A DNA stretch of 64,000 nt from Alkalihalobacillus sp. CinArs1 (lineage in GTDB: Bacteria; Bacillota; Bacilli; Bacillales; Guptibacillaceae): positions 620,001-684,000 of the forward strand of contig NZ_CANDOB010000002.1 of the NCBI RefSeq assembly GCF_947387515.1, written 5' to 3'. Both the position numbers and the translations under genes were made by a program. Position 1 is the stretch's first letter. Every line of letters begins with the position of its first letter. Under the pieces are notes generated by a model. That model searched no databases. It worked only from the letters and a program-made list of their open reading frames with translations, and was not told the origin of the DNA. Shown in pieces: positions 1 through 8,201 of this stretch.

Positions 1-230
1 TACTAGTCTACTGTAAAGGATTGAAGATGACTAGCTTAGTAGTACTAACCTCTGAGGGGAACGAGAGAAGCTGTGAAAACAGGAGTGAGGCGGCCCTAGC
101 TAATCAAAAAGCAATATGTTTGCGGGGTTTTTGTCGTATATTGCAAAATTTGAATCGATACGGGGTTTTTTAATTGTTTACAAACGTGACACCGAGGAGT
201 AGACTATGTCTCATTAAGATATTAGTTTAA
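1..230. other. Unassigned leader region upstream of the riboswitch
   Basis: No coding frame is convincing here. The stretch carries a possible hairpin made by GCAATAT near 112 and ATATTGC near 138. Two copies of a CGGGGTTTTT sequence (near 122 and 161) look like the ends of transcription terminators. It may hold the 3' end of an upstream transcript or a second structured leader element. I do not recognise it as a known RNA family. Confidence 0.3.
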
Positions 231-396
231 AAGTTTCTCATTCGAAATCGCTTAATCCAATCGGAGCGGACGACCCAATGATTGATGCAGTAAAGTTACT
301 GCTAGGGGTGAATCCTGTTTAACAGGTAGGGCTACTTCTATGGCCCGAATCCGACAGCTAAGTCCGTAAGCGTTATGGGAGAGGACGGTGAAACTT
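231..396 (+). ncRNA. c-di-AMP riboswitch (ydaO/yuaA type)
   Basis: The conserved blocks of the ydaO/yuaA class appear in order: an ATCGCTTAATCC block near 247, GGAGCGGACGACCCA near 262, GGGGTGAATC near 305, and GGCCCGAATCCGACAGCT followed by GTAAGCG around 341-372. A closing stem is visible between AAGTTTC (231-237) and GAAACTT (390-396). This class binds cyclic di-AMP and switches off potassium uptake and osmolyte genes when the ligand is high. The next gene encodes a Ktr potassium channel subunit, which fits the known regulon. Confidence 0.93.
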
Positions 397-410
397 GTGA
401 TCTAGCAATC

Positions 411-445
411 GGCCACAGGTTTAGTTACCTGTGGTCTTTTTGTGT
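411..445 (+). terminator. Riboswitch expression-platform terminator
   Basis: CCACAGGT (413-420) pairs with ACCTGTGG (427-434), followed by a U-rich run. It lies just after the aptamer and before the ribosome site of the potassium channel gene, so it is probably the ligand-controlled intrinsic terminator of the c-di-AMP riboswitch. Confidence 0.85.
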
Positions 446-474
446 TCGATTTTTTTAATATGGAGTGTAATAAA

Positions 475-1803
475 ATGACGATTCGGTCAAAACGGTTTAA
501 ACGGCTAGAACCTCTACAGGTGCTCATTCTTGTGTTTGGCTGTTTTATTTTAATTGGAGCAGCGTTATTGAAGCTTCCTTTCGCAACAACGGAAGAAATA
601 GGCTGGATCGATGCTTTGTTTACCTCAACTTCTGCGATGACGGTGACGGGACTCGTTGTGGTAGACACCGGTCAGGCATTCACGCTGTTTGGAGAACTTG
701 TTATCGCCTCCCTCATTCAACTCGGTGGACTTGGAATCATGACGTTTGCGGTCATCACGTTCATGATGTTAGGAAAAAAGATTGGGATGAAGCAGAGGCT
801 TCTTGTGCAGCAAGCCACAAACCAGAATTCACCTGGAGGCGTCATTCGATTAGTAAAGACAATCTTCCTTTTTTCTTTAACGGTCGAGGCGATCGGCATG
901 ATCATTCTCGCATTCAGATGGGTACCAGAATTAGGAGTGAAAGATGGCCTTTACGCGAGCTTCTTTCATTCGATCTCAGCTTTCAACAATGCGGGGTTCT
1001 CCATCTGGTCTGATAGCTTGATGGGCTATGTTGGAGATCCTGTCGTAAACATTGTTATCTCTGCCCTTTTTATTGTGGGAGGGATCGGATTTACGGTATT
1101 AGACGACCTTGTTAGAACAAAGCGGCTGCGTTCGCTCGCGCTTCACTCGAAGATCATGCTCATAGGGACGCTCGTTATCAATGTAGTTGCGATGTTTGGC
1201 TTTCTTTTCCTTGAATTTCATAACCCGAATACACTCGGAGACTTAACGATGTCAGAAAAGCTGTGGAGCTCGTATTTTCAAGGCGTAACGACGAGAACGG
1301 CGGGGTTTAACTCGGTGGATATTGGTGCGATTGGAACAGGGACCGCTTTTCTTATGTTTGTTTTAATGTTTGTAGGAGCGGGGAGTACTTCTACTGGCGG
1401 AGGGATTAAACTAACGACAGCGGTTGTGATCATTCTTGCCGCATTCACGTTCCTTAAGAGAAAAAGCGATCCTGTGTTGTATGGTCGCACCATTCGGAAG
1501 GAAGTTGTTCTGAAATCCTTAACTATCTCGATTATGAGTATCCTCTTGGTTTATCTGTCCATCTTCATTTTGGTTCAGACAGAAAACGCAGATGTGAATG
1601 CGATTATCTTTGAAGCAGTTTCTGCGTTTGGCACAGTCGGTTTATCGATGGGCTTAACGGGTGATCTTTCGCAAGTCGGCAGGATCGTGATTATTTTTCT
1701 CATGTTTCTCGGAAAAATTGGACCCCTTACCCTTGCGTTCTCACTTGCTCAGCCTGATCGATCTCGCATTCGCTATCCGAATGAGGACCTGTTAACAGGA
1801 TGA
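475..1803 (+). CDS. ktrB: Ktr-type potassium uptake channel subunit KtrB/KtrD
   Basis: Membrane-embedded, ion-translocating subunit of a Ktr K+ uptake system, about 442 residues. It shows the four repeated M1-P-M2 units of the family, with pore-loop glycines in TVTGLVVVD, FNNAGFSIW, TRTAGFNSVD and FGTVGLSMG. The start at 475 has GGAG nine bases upstream. The longer frame from GTG 442 would begin inside the terminator stem-loop and is rejected. No ktrA-like nucleotide-binding gene is adjacent, so like KtrD it may pair with a regulatory subunit encoded elsewhere. The c-di-AMP riboswitch in front should repress it when c-di-AMP is high. KtrB and KtrD cannot be told apart from this window. Confidence 0.93.
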   Translation: MTIRSKRFKRLEPLQVLILVFGCFILIGAALLKLPFATTEEIGWIDALFTSTSAMTVTGLVVVDTGQAFTLFGELVIASLIQLGGLGIMTFAVITFMMLGKKIGMKQRLLVQQATNQNSPGGVIRLVKTIFLFSLTVEAIGMIILAFRWVPELGVKDGLYASFFHSISAFNNAGFSIWSDSLMGYVGDPVVNIVISALFIVGGIGFTVLDDLVRTKRLRSLALHSKIMLIGTLVINVVAMFGFLFLEFHNPNTLGDLTMSEKLWSSYFQGVTTRTAGFNSVDIGAIGTGTAFLMFVLMFVGAGSTSTGGGIKLTTAVVIILAAFTFLKRKSDPVLYGRTIRKEVVLKSLTISIMSILLVYLSIFILVQTENADVNAIIFEAVSAFGTVGLSMGLTGDLSQVGRIVIIFLMFLGKIGPLTLAFSLAQPDRSRIRYPNEDLLTG

Positions 1804-1823
1804 GTTTTAAAAAAATTGAAAGT

Positions 1824-1858
1824 AAAAAAGCATGGATACGGAATCCATGCTTTTTTTA
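1824..1858. terminator. Bidirectional terminator between ktrB and catR
   Basis: GCATGGAT (1830-1837) pairs with ATCCATGC (1843-1850), with an A-run before and a T-run after. It therefore can end the potassium channel transcript on the plus strand and the HxlR regulator transcript on the minus strand. Confidence 0.85.
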
Positions 1859-2170
1859 TTCTTTTTCTAACCAGTTCTGAGACCAGTCTTCAATGTTTTT
1901 CATTAAGGGTTCAAGGGCATACCCTTTATCAGTTAGCGCATACTCGATTCTAACAGGGGTTTCTGGATAGACGTGGCGTTTAACGATGCCTTCTTCTTCA
2001 AGGTCTTTTAACCGTTCTGAAAGGAGTCTGCCGCTTATTCCGATCGATTCTTTAATCGTGCAGTTTCGCTGGGGACCGGACAGTAGTTGATAGATGATCA
2101 GTCCTGTCCATCGTTGACTAAGAATCGTAATGGCTTTTTCAAACCTCGGACATATCTCTGATTGATTCAC
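1856..2170 (-). CDS. catR: HxlR/DUF24-family redox-sensing repressor, CatR-like
   Basis: Winged-helix regulator of the HxlR (DUF24) family, about 104 residues. GTG at 2170 is chosen because AAAGGAGG lies six bases upstream; the longer frame from 2206 has no such site. With this start the single N-terminal cysteine falls at residue 7 (sequence SEICPRFEKA), the position of the redox-active Cys in YodB and CatR of Bacillus subtilis. Those proteins sense quinones and diamide and repress catDE. Here the gene is divergent from catD-catE and separated by a region with operator-like inverted repeats. Assignment as CatR rather than another HxlR member rests on this context. Confidence 0.85.
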   Translation of the reverse strand: MNQSEICPRFEKAITILSQRWTGLIIYQLLSGPQRNCTIKESIGISGRLLSERLKDLEEEGIVKRHVYPETPVRIEYALTDKGYALEPLMKNIEDWSQNWLEKE

Positions 2171-2232
2171 TTTAAACTCCTCCTTTCCAATAATAGTATA
2201 CCACACATAATAATTAATAATAAATTATTTAC

Positions 2233-2279
2233 TTGACGTAATAAAGTTACTTGTTTATATTTAGTTACATAAAGTAACT
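2233..2279 (+). promoter_or_regulatory. catD-catE promoter with HxlR-type operators
   Basis: A sigma-A promoter is readable: TTGACG at 2233-2238, a 17-base spacer, and TATATT at 2256-2261. An inverted repeat AGTTAC-N5-GTAACT covers 2263-2279, just past the -10 box. A third half-site AGTTAC lies inside the spacer at 2245-2250. This layout suits repression by the adjacent CatR-like protein. Binding is inferred, not shown. Confidence 0.75.
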
Positions 2280-2315
2280 TAGTTAATAAAAATAATTAAA
2301 GGGGAGTTGCAGAGA

Positions 2316-2732
2316 ATGGTTTCAGAAAAAATTGGCGTGCTCTTACTAAGGATCGTACTAGGCACAACATTTATGATTCATGGGTTCGCAAAGTTTCAAG
2401 GAGGAATTGAGAATACCGTTGGATTTTTCCAATCGGTCGGCTTACCGGGGTTTGCAGCGTATGTCGTAGCACTCATCGAATTAATAGGCGGAATTGCAAT
2501 CATACTCGGACTCGGAACAAGAATTGTTGCAAGGTTATTCGCAATCATCATGATCGGAGCAATTTTTACAGTGAAGTTAAGTGCTGGATTTTTAGGCGGT
2601 GAAACGGCGGGCTATGAATTAGATCTTTTATTACTTGTCCTATCATTTTATTTCGTTACGAGAAAACCGGTCGATCTTTCACTAGATCACATGCTGTTCT
2701 CGAATAAAGGAGTGCGATCAGATGTTTCATAA
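2316..2732 (+). CDS. catD: DoxX-family membrane protein, CatD-like
   Basis: Small integral membrane protein of about 138 residues with four predicted hydrophobic helices and the DoxX start (LRIVLGTTFMIHGFAKF). Start at 2316 follows AAAGGGGAG at a nine-base spacing. In B. subtilis CatD (YfiD) is co-transcribed with the catechol dioxygenase CatE and is induced by quinones and catechols. Here it overlaps the start of the dioxygenase gene by 11 bases, so the two are translationally linked. It probably helps membrane-associated quinone or thiol-stress detoxification, but the chemistry of DoxX proteins remains poorly defined. Confidence 0.87.
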   Translation: MVSEKIGVLLLRIVLGTTFMIHGFAKFQGGIENTVGFFQSVGLPGFAAYVVALIELIGGIAIILGLGTRIVARLFAIIMIGAIFTVKLSAGFLGGETAGYELDLLLLVLSFYFVTRKPVDLSLDHMLFSNKGVRSDVS

Positions 2733-3576
2733 AGCACCGAGCACGTATGTTGGAGGAGTCACATTGAACGTCATGGACATTGACCGATCACTCCAATTTT
2801 ATAAAGAAATGATCGGTTTTCAAGTTTTGAATCATCGTTCAGGTGCGGTAGAGCTTACGGCGGATGGTGTAACACCATTACTTACGTTGTACCAACCTGA
2901 AGAAGCACAGCCTAAGCAAATGCATACGACAGGTTTGTTTCACTTTGCACTCTTATTGCCGAAACGAGCTGATTTAGGAAGAGTTCTCCATCATCTTGCA
3001 GAAAAGAGGGTCCCGATCGGTTCTTCAGATCATCTCGTTAGTGAAGCGATCTATTTAAATGATCCTGATGGAAATGGTATTGAGATTTACTACGATAAAC
3101 CTTCTTCTACTTGGACGTGGCAAGGTGAACAGGTAAAGATGTCCGTAGATCCGCTCGATACGAAGGCGGTATTAGAAGAAGGAAGAGGGGAAGCGTGGAA
3201 TGAGCTGCCAAAGGACACTGTAATGGGGCATATCCACCTGCAAGTTAGTGAACTAAGAGAGGTTGAAACATTTTACACTGAAGGTCTAGGGTTTGAAGTT
3301 GTCAATCGGTTTGGAAATCAAGCGCTTTTTCTATCAACAGAAGGCTACCATCATCATATCGGTCTCAATACGTGGAATAGCCTTGGCGGCTCAAAGCCTT
3401 CAGAAAAAAGTGTTGGGTTGCAATCGTTCGAACTGATTTATCCAAGTAACGAAAAGCTTCAAGAAACTGTTTTTAACTTAAGAAAGGTCGGAGCAGAGGT
3501 TGTTGAAGAAGGTGCGATTGTAAGAACAGAAGATCCTTCTGGAAATCGGATGTATTTAAAAGTAGCGTTCGTCTGA
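2722..3576 (+). CDS. catE: Catechol 2,3-dioxygenase-like VOC protein, CatE-like
   Basis: Vicinal-oxygen-chelate fold protein of 284 residues, made of two tandem modules at about 8-130 and 165-280. The second module contains the histidine expected for metal binding (MGHIHLQVSEL), and each module ends with an acidic motif (NGIEIYYD and the SGNRMYL region). Length and position match CatE (YfiE) of B. subtilis, an extradiol dioxygenase that opens catechol rings. ATG at 2722 lies inside the end of catD with AAAGGAGTG in front. Regulation is expected from the catR/catD intergenic operator. Confidence 0.88.
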   Translation: MFHKAPSTYVGGVTLNVMDIDRSLQFYKEMIGFQVLNHRSGAVELTADGVTPLLTLYQPEEAQPKQMHTTGLFHFALLLPKRADLGRVLHHLAEKRVPIGSSDHLVSEAIYLNDPDGNGIEIYYDKPSSTWTWQGEQVKMSVDPLDTKAVLEEGRGEAWNELPKDTVMGHIHLQVSELREVETFYTEGLGFEVVNRFGNQALFLSTEGYHHHIGLNTWNSLGGSKPSEKSVGLQSFELIYPSNEKLQETVFNLRKVGAEVVEEGAIVRTEDPSGNRMYLKVAFV

Positions 3577-3636
3577 TAAAAAAAGTTTTCGAGTAAATAA
3601 TAGTAGCAGTTCACATTGGGAAGGTAAGGTGCAAGA

Positions 3637-4302
3637 ATGGGCTTTTTAGAAAAAATCTTTGGGAAATCACCTGAAAAGGAGCAAAATAAAATGGAAAACG
3701 TTAAAGTCGCAATTATTTATTACAGTTCTACAGGTACAAATTATAAGATGGCTAAGTGGGCAGAGGAGGGCTTGAAAGATACCGGTGCTGAAGTAAAGGT
3801 ACTTAAAGTTCCGGAACTAGCTCCAAAGGAAGCGATCGAATCGAACGATGCGTGGAAAGCGCATTTGGAAGAAACGAAGGATGTGCCTGAAGTGACGCTT
3901 GATGATTTGGAGTGGGCAGATGCGTATATCTTTAGTATTCCGACTCGTTTTGGTAACTTGCCTGGTCAAGTGAAGCAGTTCCTCGATACAACGGGCGGAC
4001 TGTGGTTTAATGGTAAGCTTGCGAATAAGGTTGTAAGTGCGATGTCTTCAGCGAGCAATGCACACGGTGGTCAGGAGCAAACGATCCTATCGCTCTACAC
4101 GACCATGTTCCACTGGGGAGCGATCGTAGCGAGTCCAGGATATACAGACGAATCGATCTTCGCTGCTGGAGGGAACCCTTATGGTACGAGTGTTACAGTT
4201 GGTCAGGACGGGAAGATGCAGGAAAACGTCGAACCGGCTGTGAAGCATCAAGCAAAACGAACAGCAACGGTAGCGGAGTGGGTTAAGAACGGAAATCGTT
4301 AA
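3637..4302 (+). CDS. wrbA: WrbA-type NAD(P)H:quinone oxidoreductase (flavodoxin-like)
   Basis: Flavodoxin-fold protein with the FMN phosphate loop SSTGTNYKMA near the start, the WrbA signatures FSIPTRFGNLPGQ and FLDTTGGLW, and the SSASNAHGGQE region. It likely carries out two-electron reduction of quinones, complementing catD-catE upstream. Two starts are possible. ATG 3637 gives 221 residues with a short amphipathic lead (FLEKIFGK). ATG 3691 has a better ribosome site, AAAAGGAG, and gives 203 residues, the usual WrbA size. A gap of about 60 bases from catE leaves open whether it shares that promoter. Confidence 0.85.
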   Translation: MGFLEKIFGKSPEKEQNKMENVKVAIIYYSSTGTNYKMAKWAEEGLKDTGAEVKVLKVPELAPKEAIESNDAWKAHLEETKDVPEVTLDDLEWADAYIFSIPTRFGNLPGQVKQFLDTTGGLWFNGKLANKVVSAMSSASNAHGGQEQTILSLYTTMFHWGAIVASPGYTDESIFAAGGNPYGTSVTVGQDGKMQENVEPAVKHQAKRTATVAEWVKNGNR

Positions 4303-4318
4303 TTACGGAATATTGTTA

Positions 4319-4348
4319 GGTCGATTCAATACTTGAATCGACCTTTTG
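4319..4348 (+). terminator. Terminator after the quinone oxidoreductase gene
   Basis: GGTCGATTCAA (4319-4329) pairs with TTGAATCGACC (4333-4343), followed by a TTTTG run. Confidence 0.85.
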
Positions 4349-4385
4349 TTATGCATACGATCGATAAGCGAATAGCGATGATCAT

Positions 4386-4423
4386 AAATAAATGCGAGCC
4401 CACCACAATAGTGATGGGCTCGC
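4386..4423 (-). terminator. Terminator of the TRAP/M20 operon
   Basis: On the minus strand GCGAGCCCA and TGGGCTCGC form a nine-base-pair stem followed by an AT-rich tail. It lies just past the last gene of the minus-strand operon. Confidence 0.75.
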
Positions 4424-4437
4424 ATGGTTGTGGAGCT

Positions 4438-5736
4438 TTAGCTTTCTTTATAACCTGATAAAATCTTCCCAATCGTTCGTTCCATCACAAGAATGCCGTC
4501 TAAGCATTCTGTTAACGATGTCCATTCTTCAGGGGTATGACTTTTCCCGTTCTTACTCGGAACAAAAATCATACCTGTAGGAATTTTTTTGCCGACAAGC
4601 ATGGCATCATGTCCAGCGCCGCTTGGCATTCTACGATACGTTAAGTTTAATTCGTTCGTTGATTCTTCAATCATATTCGTCATCTCATCGTTCATATGAA
4701 CAGGCTCAACGCGGATGCTGTTTGACGTTTCAAGTCGGAGTCCTCTTGTTTTTGCGATAGAAGATGCACGCTCTTTAATCGCATCGATCAGGTTTTCTCT
4801 TGCGTCTCGGTCGATGTCTCGAATATCAACCGTTACCGTTGTTTTTCCTGCGATGACGTTCGTTCCATTTGGAGAGTTGGTGATCTTTCCAACTGTTGCA
4901 ACGGCGGTGTCGCTGTATTTGGCAGGAAGCTGTTCGATCGACGTGATGAGTTCACTTGCGCCGATCAGGGCATCTTGCCTCATGTTCATCGGCGTATTTC
5001 CTGCGTGATCTGCGCTTCCGATAAACGTAAACGTTTCTCTGGCAGGACCCGCGATTCCTTCTACAACACCGATCTGCTGCTTGTTTGTTTCTAACACGAG
5101 ACCTTGTTCGATGTGGAGCTCGAGGTAGCCGATAAACTCGTCCATGTCTCGTTCAGCGCTTTTTAATCCATCAGGATTCAAACCGTCCGCTGTCATTGCT
5201 TCACTGAGCGTCGTATCTTCATCATCACGGTATGTGAGGAGCGCTTCTTCGTCGATTTCACCGATCATCGCACGGCTTCCTAACAAACCATGGTTGAAGC
5301 GTGATCCTTCTTCGTCGGCAAAAACAGCGACTTCGATCGACCACTTTGGCATTCCGTTTCGTTCGATGAACGATTCAACTGCTGTTAAAGCGGATAGCAC
5401 GCCCAACAGGCCATCGAACATGCCACCGTTCGGAACTGTATCGATGTGAGAGCCTAGCATGAGGCTTTTATGTGTATGGATGCCTTTAATTTTTCCATAA
5501 ACATTGCCGATCGCGTCCTCCTGAACGGACATTCCGATTTCCCTCATCCATTTCTTAACCCATTCGATCGCTTCTCTGTATTCAGAAGTATAGGGGAAGC
5601 GGCTATTGCCGCCGGCTTCCGTTGCTCCAATACTATTGACGGCATCGAAATAGGTGATGAAATGATTCATAGGTAAGTGGGTGTGACGAGGCAGAGGCTT
5701 ATATTCCTCCTTCCATCGTCTGACTCGGTTATCCAT
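4438..5736 (-). CDS. M20-family Zn-dependent amidase (N-carbamoyl-amino acid hydrolase / allantoate amidohydrolase type)
   Basis: About 432 residues, related to N-carbamoyl-L-amino acid hydrolases and allantoate amidohydrolases of peptidase family M20. Visible metal-site motifs are GSHIDTVPNGGMFDG, FADEEGSRF and the late SGAGHDAM histidine, with a LHIEQG segment characteristic of this subgroup. ATG 5736 is preferred over 5754 because GAGGAGGG lies just upstream. It overlaps the stop of the preceding M20 gene by eight bases, so the two are translationally coupled. It probably removes a carbamoyl or acyl group from a nitrogen compound imported by the TRAP system. The exact substrate cannot be told. 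Confidence 0.88.
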   Translation of the reverse strand: MDNRVRRWKEEYKPLPRHTHLPMNHFITYFDAVNSIGATEAGGNSRFPYTSEYREAIEWVKKWMREIGMSVQEDAIGNVYGKIKGIHTHKSLMLGSHIDTVPNGGMFDGLLGVLSALTAVESFIERNGMPKWSIEVAVFADEEGSRFNHGLLGSRAMIGEIDEEALLTYRDDEDTTLSEAMTADGLNPDGLKSAERDMDEFIGYLELHIEQGLVLETNKQQIGVVEGIAGPARETFTFIGSADHAGNTPMNMRQDALIGASELITSIEQLPAKYSDTAVATVGKITNSPNGTNVIAGKTTVTVDIRDIDRDARENLIDAIKERASSIAKTRGLRLETSNSIRVEPVHMNDEMTNMIEESTNELNLTYRRMPSGAGHDAMLVGKKIPTGMIFVPSKNGKSHTPEEWTSLTECLDGILVMERTIGKILSGYKES

Positions 5737-6913
5737 CTGAAACACCCTCCTCATGACTAACTTCGATCAATTTGATGAACATCTTACTCGCTTGTAGCAT
5801 CGCTGTTTCTTCAATATCGAAGTTCGGATGGTGGTGGGGATAAGCGTCTTTATGACCTGCTCCAGTAAAGAAGAACGCACCTGGTTTATCTAACAAATAA
5901 TAAGCGAAATCTTCTCCACCCATCATAGGATCCATCTCCAGTGAGTGTTCAGCTCCAAATAAGTCTTCAGCAGCGCGCTTTACATACGTCGTTTCTTTCT
6001 CATGGTTGAATAGGGCTGGATAGCCTTCTTCATAGTTCAGAGAACACGTAGCGCCGTATGCTTTTCCTGTATGTTCGACGATTTCAGTCATCCGCTTTTT
6101 CACGGAAACCTGAACGTCTCGTGAAAACGTACGAACCGTTCCTAAAATACTCGCGTGAGACGGGATGACGTTAAAGGGGCCACCTGACTCAAATGCGCCT
6201 AGTGAAAGCACCGCTGACTCTAGTGGATTAACGTTTCGACTAACAACCTGCTGGAGATTTTGAACAACGGCTGATCCACAGACGATCGGATCAATCGTTT
6301 CGTGAGGAAGAGCACCATGCCCGCCTTTTCCGTCGATTTCAATCGTGAATCGATCGGACGATGCCATCAGTGGACCGCTTTTTGTGAAAACAGATCCTAC
6401 TGGGAACATCGACCATAAGTGAGTTCCGTACACTTCATCGACACCTTCGAGGCACCCTGCTTCGATCATAGGCTTTGCACCGCCTGGTGTTTGTTCTTCA
6501 GCGAACTGATGGATCAGAACGATCGTTCCGTTAAGGTGTTCGCGATTATCGTGAAGAACTTTTGCTGTATGAAGCAGCGTCGAGGTATGAGCGTCGTGTC
6601 CGCAGGCATGCGAAACACCATCCACTTTTGATTTATACGGTACGTCTTTAGCATCCTGAATGGGGAGAGCATCGAAATCTGCTCGAAGTGCGATCGTTTT
6701 ACCGGGAAGACCTCCGTGAATCTTCGCGACGATTCCTCGTCCACCTACGCCTTCTTCGATTTCTTCGATCCCGATGTCTCGTAAAAAACCTGCAATTTTC
6801 TTAGGTGTTTCGACTTCTTGAAACGAAAGCTCTGGATTTTCATGGAAGTAACGGCGCCATTCGACCATTTGTGGGTATTCTGTTTCTAGTTGTTCGATCA
6901 TTTTTCCGTACAT
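5729..6913 (-). CDS. M20-family amidohydrolase (N-acyl-amino acid deacylase type)
   Basis: About 394 residues, amidohydrolase subfamily of M20 (YxeP, HipO and IAA-amino acid hydrolase relatives). Motifs seen are RYFHENPELSFQE, RADFDALP, SHACGHDAHT, HQFAEEQTPGG and MMGGEDFAYY, which include the conserved metal-binding Cys-His pair of the CGHDAHT motif, Glu and His residues. ATG 6913 has AAAGGACG upstream; the longer frame from 6937 lacks a suitable site. It lies 16 bases after dctM and overlaps the second M20 gene. It likely deacylates an N-acylated amino acid or conjugate after uptake. Confidence 0.9.
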   Translation of the reverse strand: MYGKMIEQLETEYPQMVEWRRYFHENPELSFQEVETPKKIAGFLRDIGIEEIEEGVGGRGIVAKIHGGLPGKTIALRADFDALPIQDAKDVPYKSKVDGVSHACGHDAHTSTLLHTAKVLHDNREHLNGTIVLIHQFAEEQTPGGAKPMIEAGCLEGVDEVYGTHLWSMFPVGSVFTKSGPLMASSDRFTIEIDGKGGHGALPHETIDPIVCGSAVVQNLQQVVSRNVNPLESAVLSLGAFESGGPFNVIPSHASILGTVRTFSRDVQVSVKKRMTEIVEHTGKAYGATCSLNYEEGYPALFNHEKETTYVKRAAEDLFGAEHSLEMDPMMGGEDFAYYLLDKPGAFFFTGAGHKDAYPHHHPNFDIEETAMLQASKMFIKLIEVSHEEGVSDG

Positions 6914-6929
6914 GAACAACGTCCTTTCT

Positions 6930-8201
6930 TTAATCAAATAGACTTGGAATCCATAGCGTCAAACTTGGAATGTATGCGATCAGTAGGATTGCGATGATTC
7001 CAGTGATGAAGAATGGAAATATATCTTTAATTGTATTTTCAATTTTAACTCGAGCGATGTGGCACGAGATGAATAGGGTAGAGCCTACTGGTGGTGTGAA
7101 TAGTCCCAATGCGAATGAACAAAGCATCACGATTGAGAAGTGGGTAGGGTCCATTCCGACACCAGTTGCGATCGGGAAAAATACCGGAATAAAGATAAAC
7201 AAGTTTGGAACAAGTTCCATCACCATTCCAGCACCAAGCATGATGACGATCAACAGTAAGATCACGAGTCCATCAGAAAGGCCAAGACCTAAAATCCAGT
7301 TTGAAATCAAGTTTGGAATGCCTTCTGAGATCAGCGCATAAGTGAAGATCATCGACGTACAGATCATGAGCATCACGACCGTTGTACCGTAAACGGTTTC
7401 TTTTAATGATTCATAAACCCCTTTGAACGATAGCGAGCGATAGACGAATTTCCCGATAAGGAACGCGTAGATCGCCGCTAGGGCAGCTGCTTCTGTAACG
7501 GTTGCGATTCCGAATACGATGGCTCCGATCAAGAAGATAGGAAGGACGAGTGCCCAGAAAGCTTTGAAAAGACTTACGAAAAACTCCTTAAAAGAAGGCA
7601 TCGATTCACGCGGATAACCACGTTTAACGGAAATGATGACTGTCGTGATGAGATACGTTAACCCGATTAAAATTCCTGGGATCACACCTGCTAGGAACAT
7701 TTCTGCAACAGAAAGGTTTGCTAGCCATGCGATGATGATCATCGTGCTACTCGGTGGGATGATGATTCCAACTACAGAGCTCGATGCGTTGATCGCAGCT
7801 GAGAAGGAAGAAGAGTATCCTTTCTTTTTCATAGAAGGAATCAACACACTACCTGTTGAAGCGGCGTCTGCGACAGAAGAACCAGAAACGCCTGCCATTC
7901 CCATACTCGTGATGACGGATACGCAGCCAAGACCACCTGGCAGTTGGCGAACCATCGAATCTGCGACTTTGATGATTCGTTGAGCGATATTACCATGGAT
8001 CATTAAGTTTCCGGCAAAAATAAAGAATGGAATCGCTAGGAATGCGAATGATTGCGTGTTTGAAAAGAAACGCTGAGCTGCTAGTTCCATCGGAATACCG
8101 TCGACGATAAAGAAAAGAACGGCCGACATACCCATGGAGAACGCAATTGGGACTCCGAGTAAGAGCATAACGAAAAAGCTGATAATCATTATGGCGATCA
8201 T
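6930..8201 (-). CDS. dctM: TRAP transporter large permease (DctM type)
   Basis: Hydrophobic protein of about 423 residues with roughly 12 membrane segments. It has the DctM/SiaM family hallmarks: LGVPIAFSMG near the N-terminus, AGNLMIHG, GVSGSSVADAASTGS and IIIPPSSTMI. It is the sodium- or proton-coupled translocation subunit. ATG 8201 is preferred, with GGAGGAG eight bases upstream, and it overlaps the end of dctQ by four bases. Together with DctQ and the DctP lipoprotein it forms a binding-protein-dependent secondary transporter. Confidence 0.95.
   Translation of the reverse strand: MIAIMIISFFVMLLLGVPIAFSMGMSAVLFFIVDGIPMELAAQRFFSNTQSFAFLAIPFFIFAGNLMIHGNIAQRIIKVADSMVRQLPGGLGCVSVITSMGMAGVSGSSVADAASTGSVLIPSMKKKGYSSSFSAAINASSSVVGIIIPPSSTMIIIAWLANLSVAEMFLAGVIPGILIGLTYLITTVIISVKRGYPRESMPSFKEFFVSLFKAFWALVLPIFLIGAIVFGIATVTEAAALAAIYAFLIGKFVYRSLSFKGVYESLKETVYGTTVVMLMICTSMIFTYALISEGIPNLISNWILGLGLSDGLVILLLIVIMLGAGMVMELVPNLFIFIPVFFPIATGVGMDPTHFSIVMLCSFALGLFTPPVGSTLFISCHIARVKIENTIKDIFPFFITGIIAILLIAYIPSLTLWIPSLFD

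Noticed and set aside
402-668. Minus-strand frame over the ktrB start and the terminator
   Set aside because: It runs antisense through the riboswitch terminator and the ktrB start. No family match.
5470-5676. Plus-strand frames inside the M20 hydrolase genes
   Set aside because: They lack ribosome sites and follow the codon pattern of the minus-strand genes.
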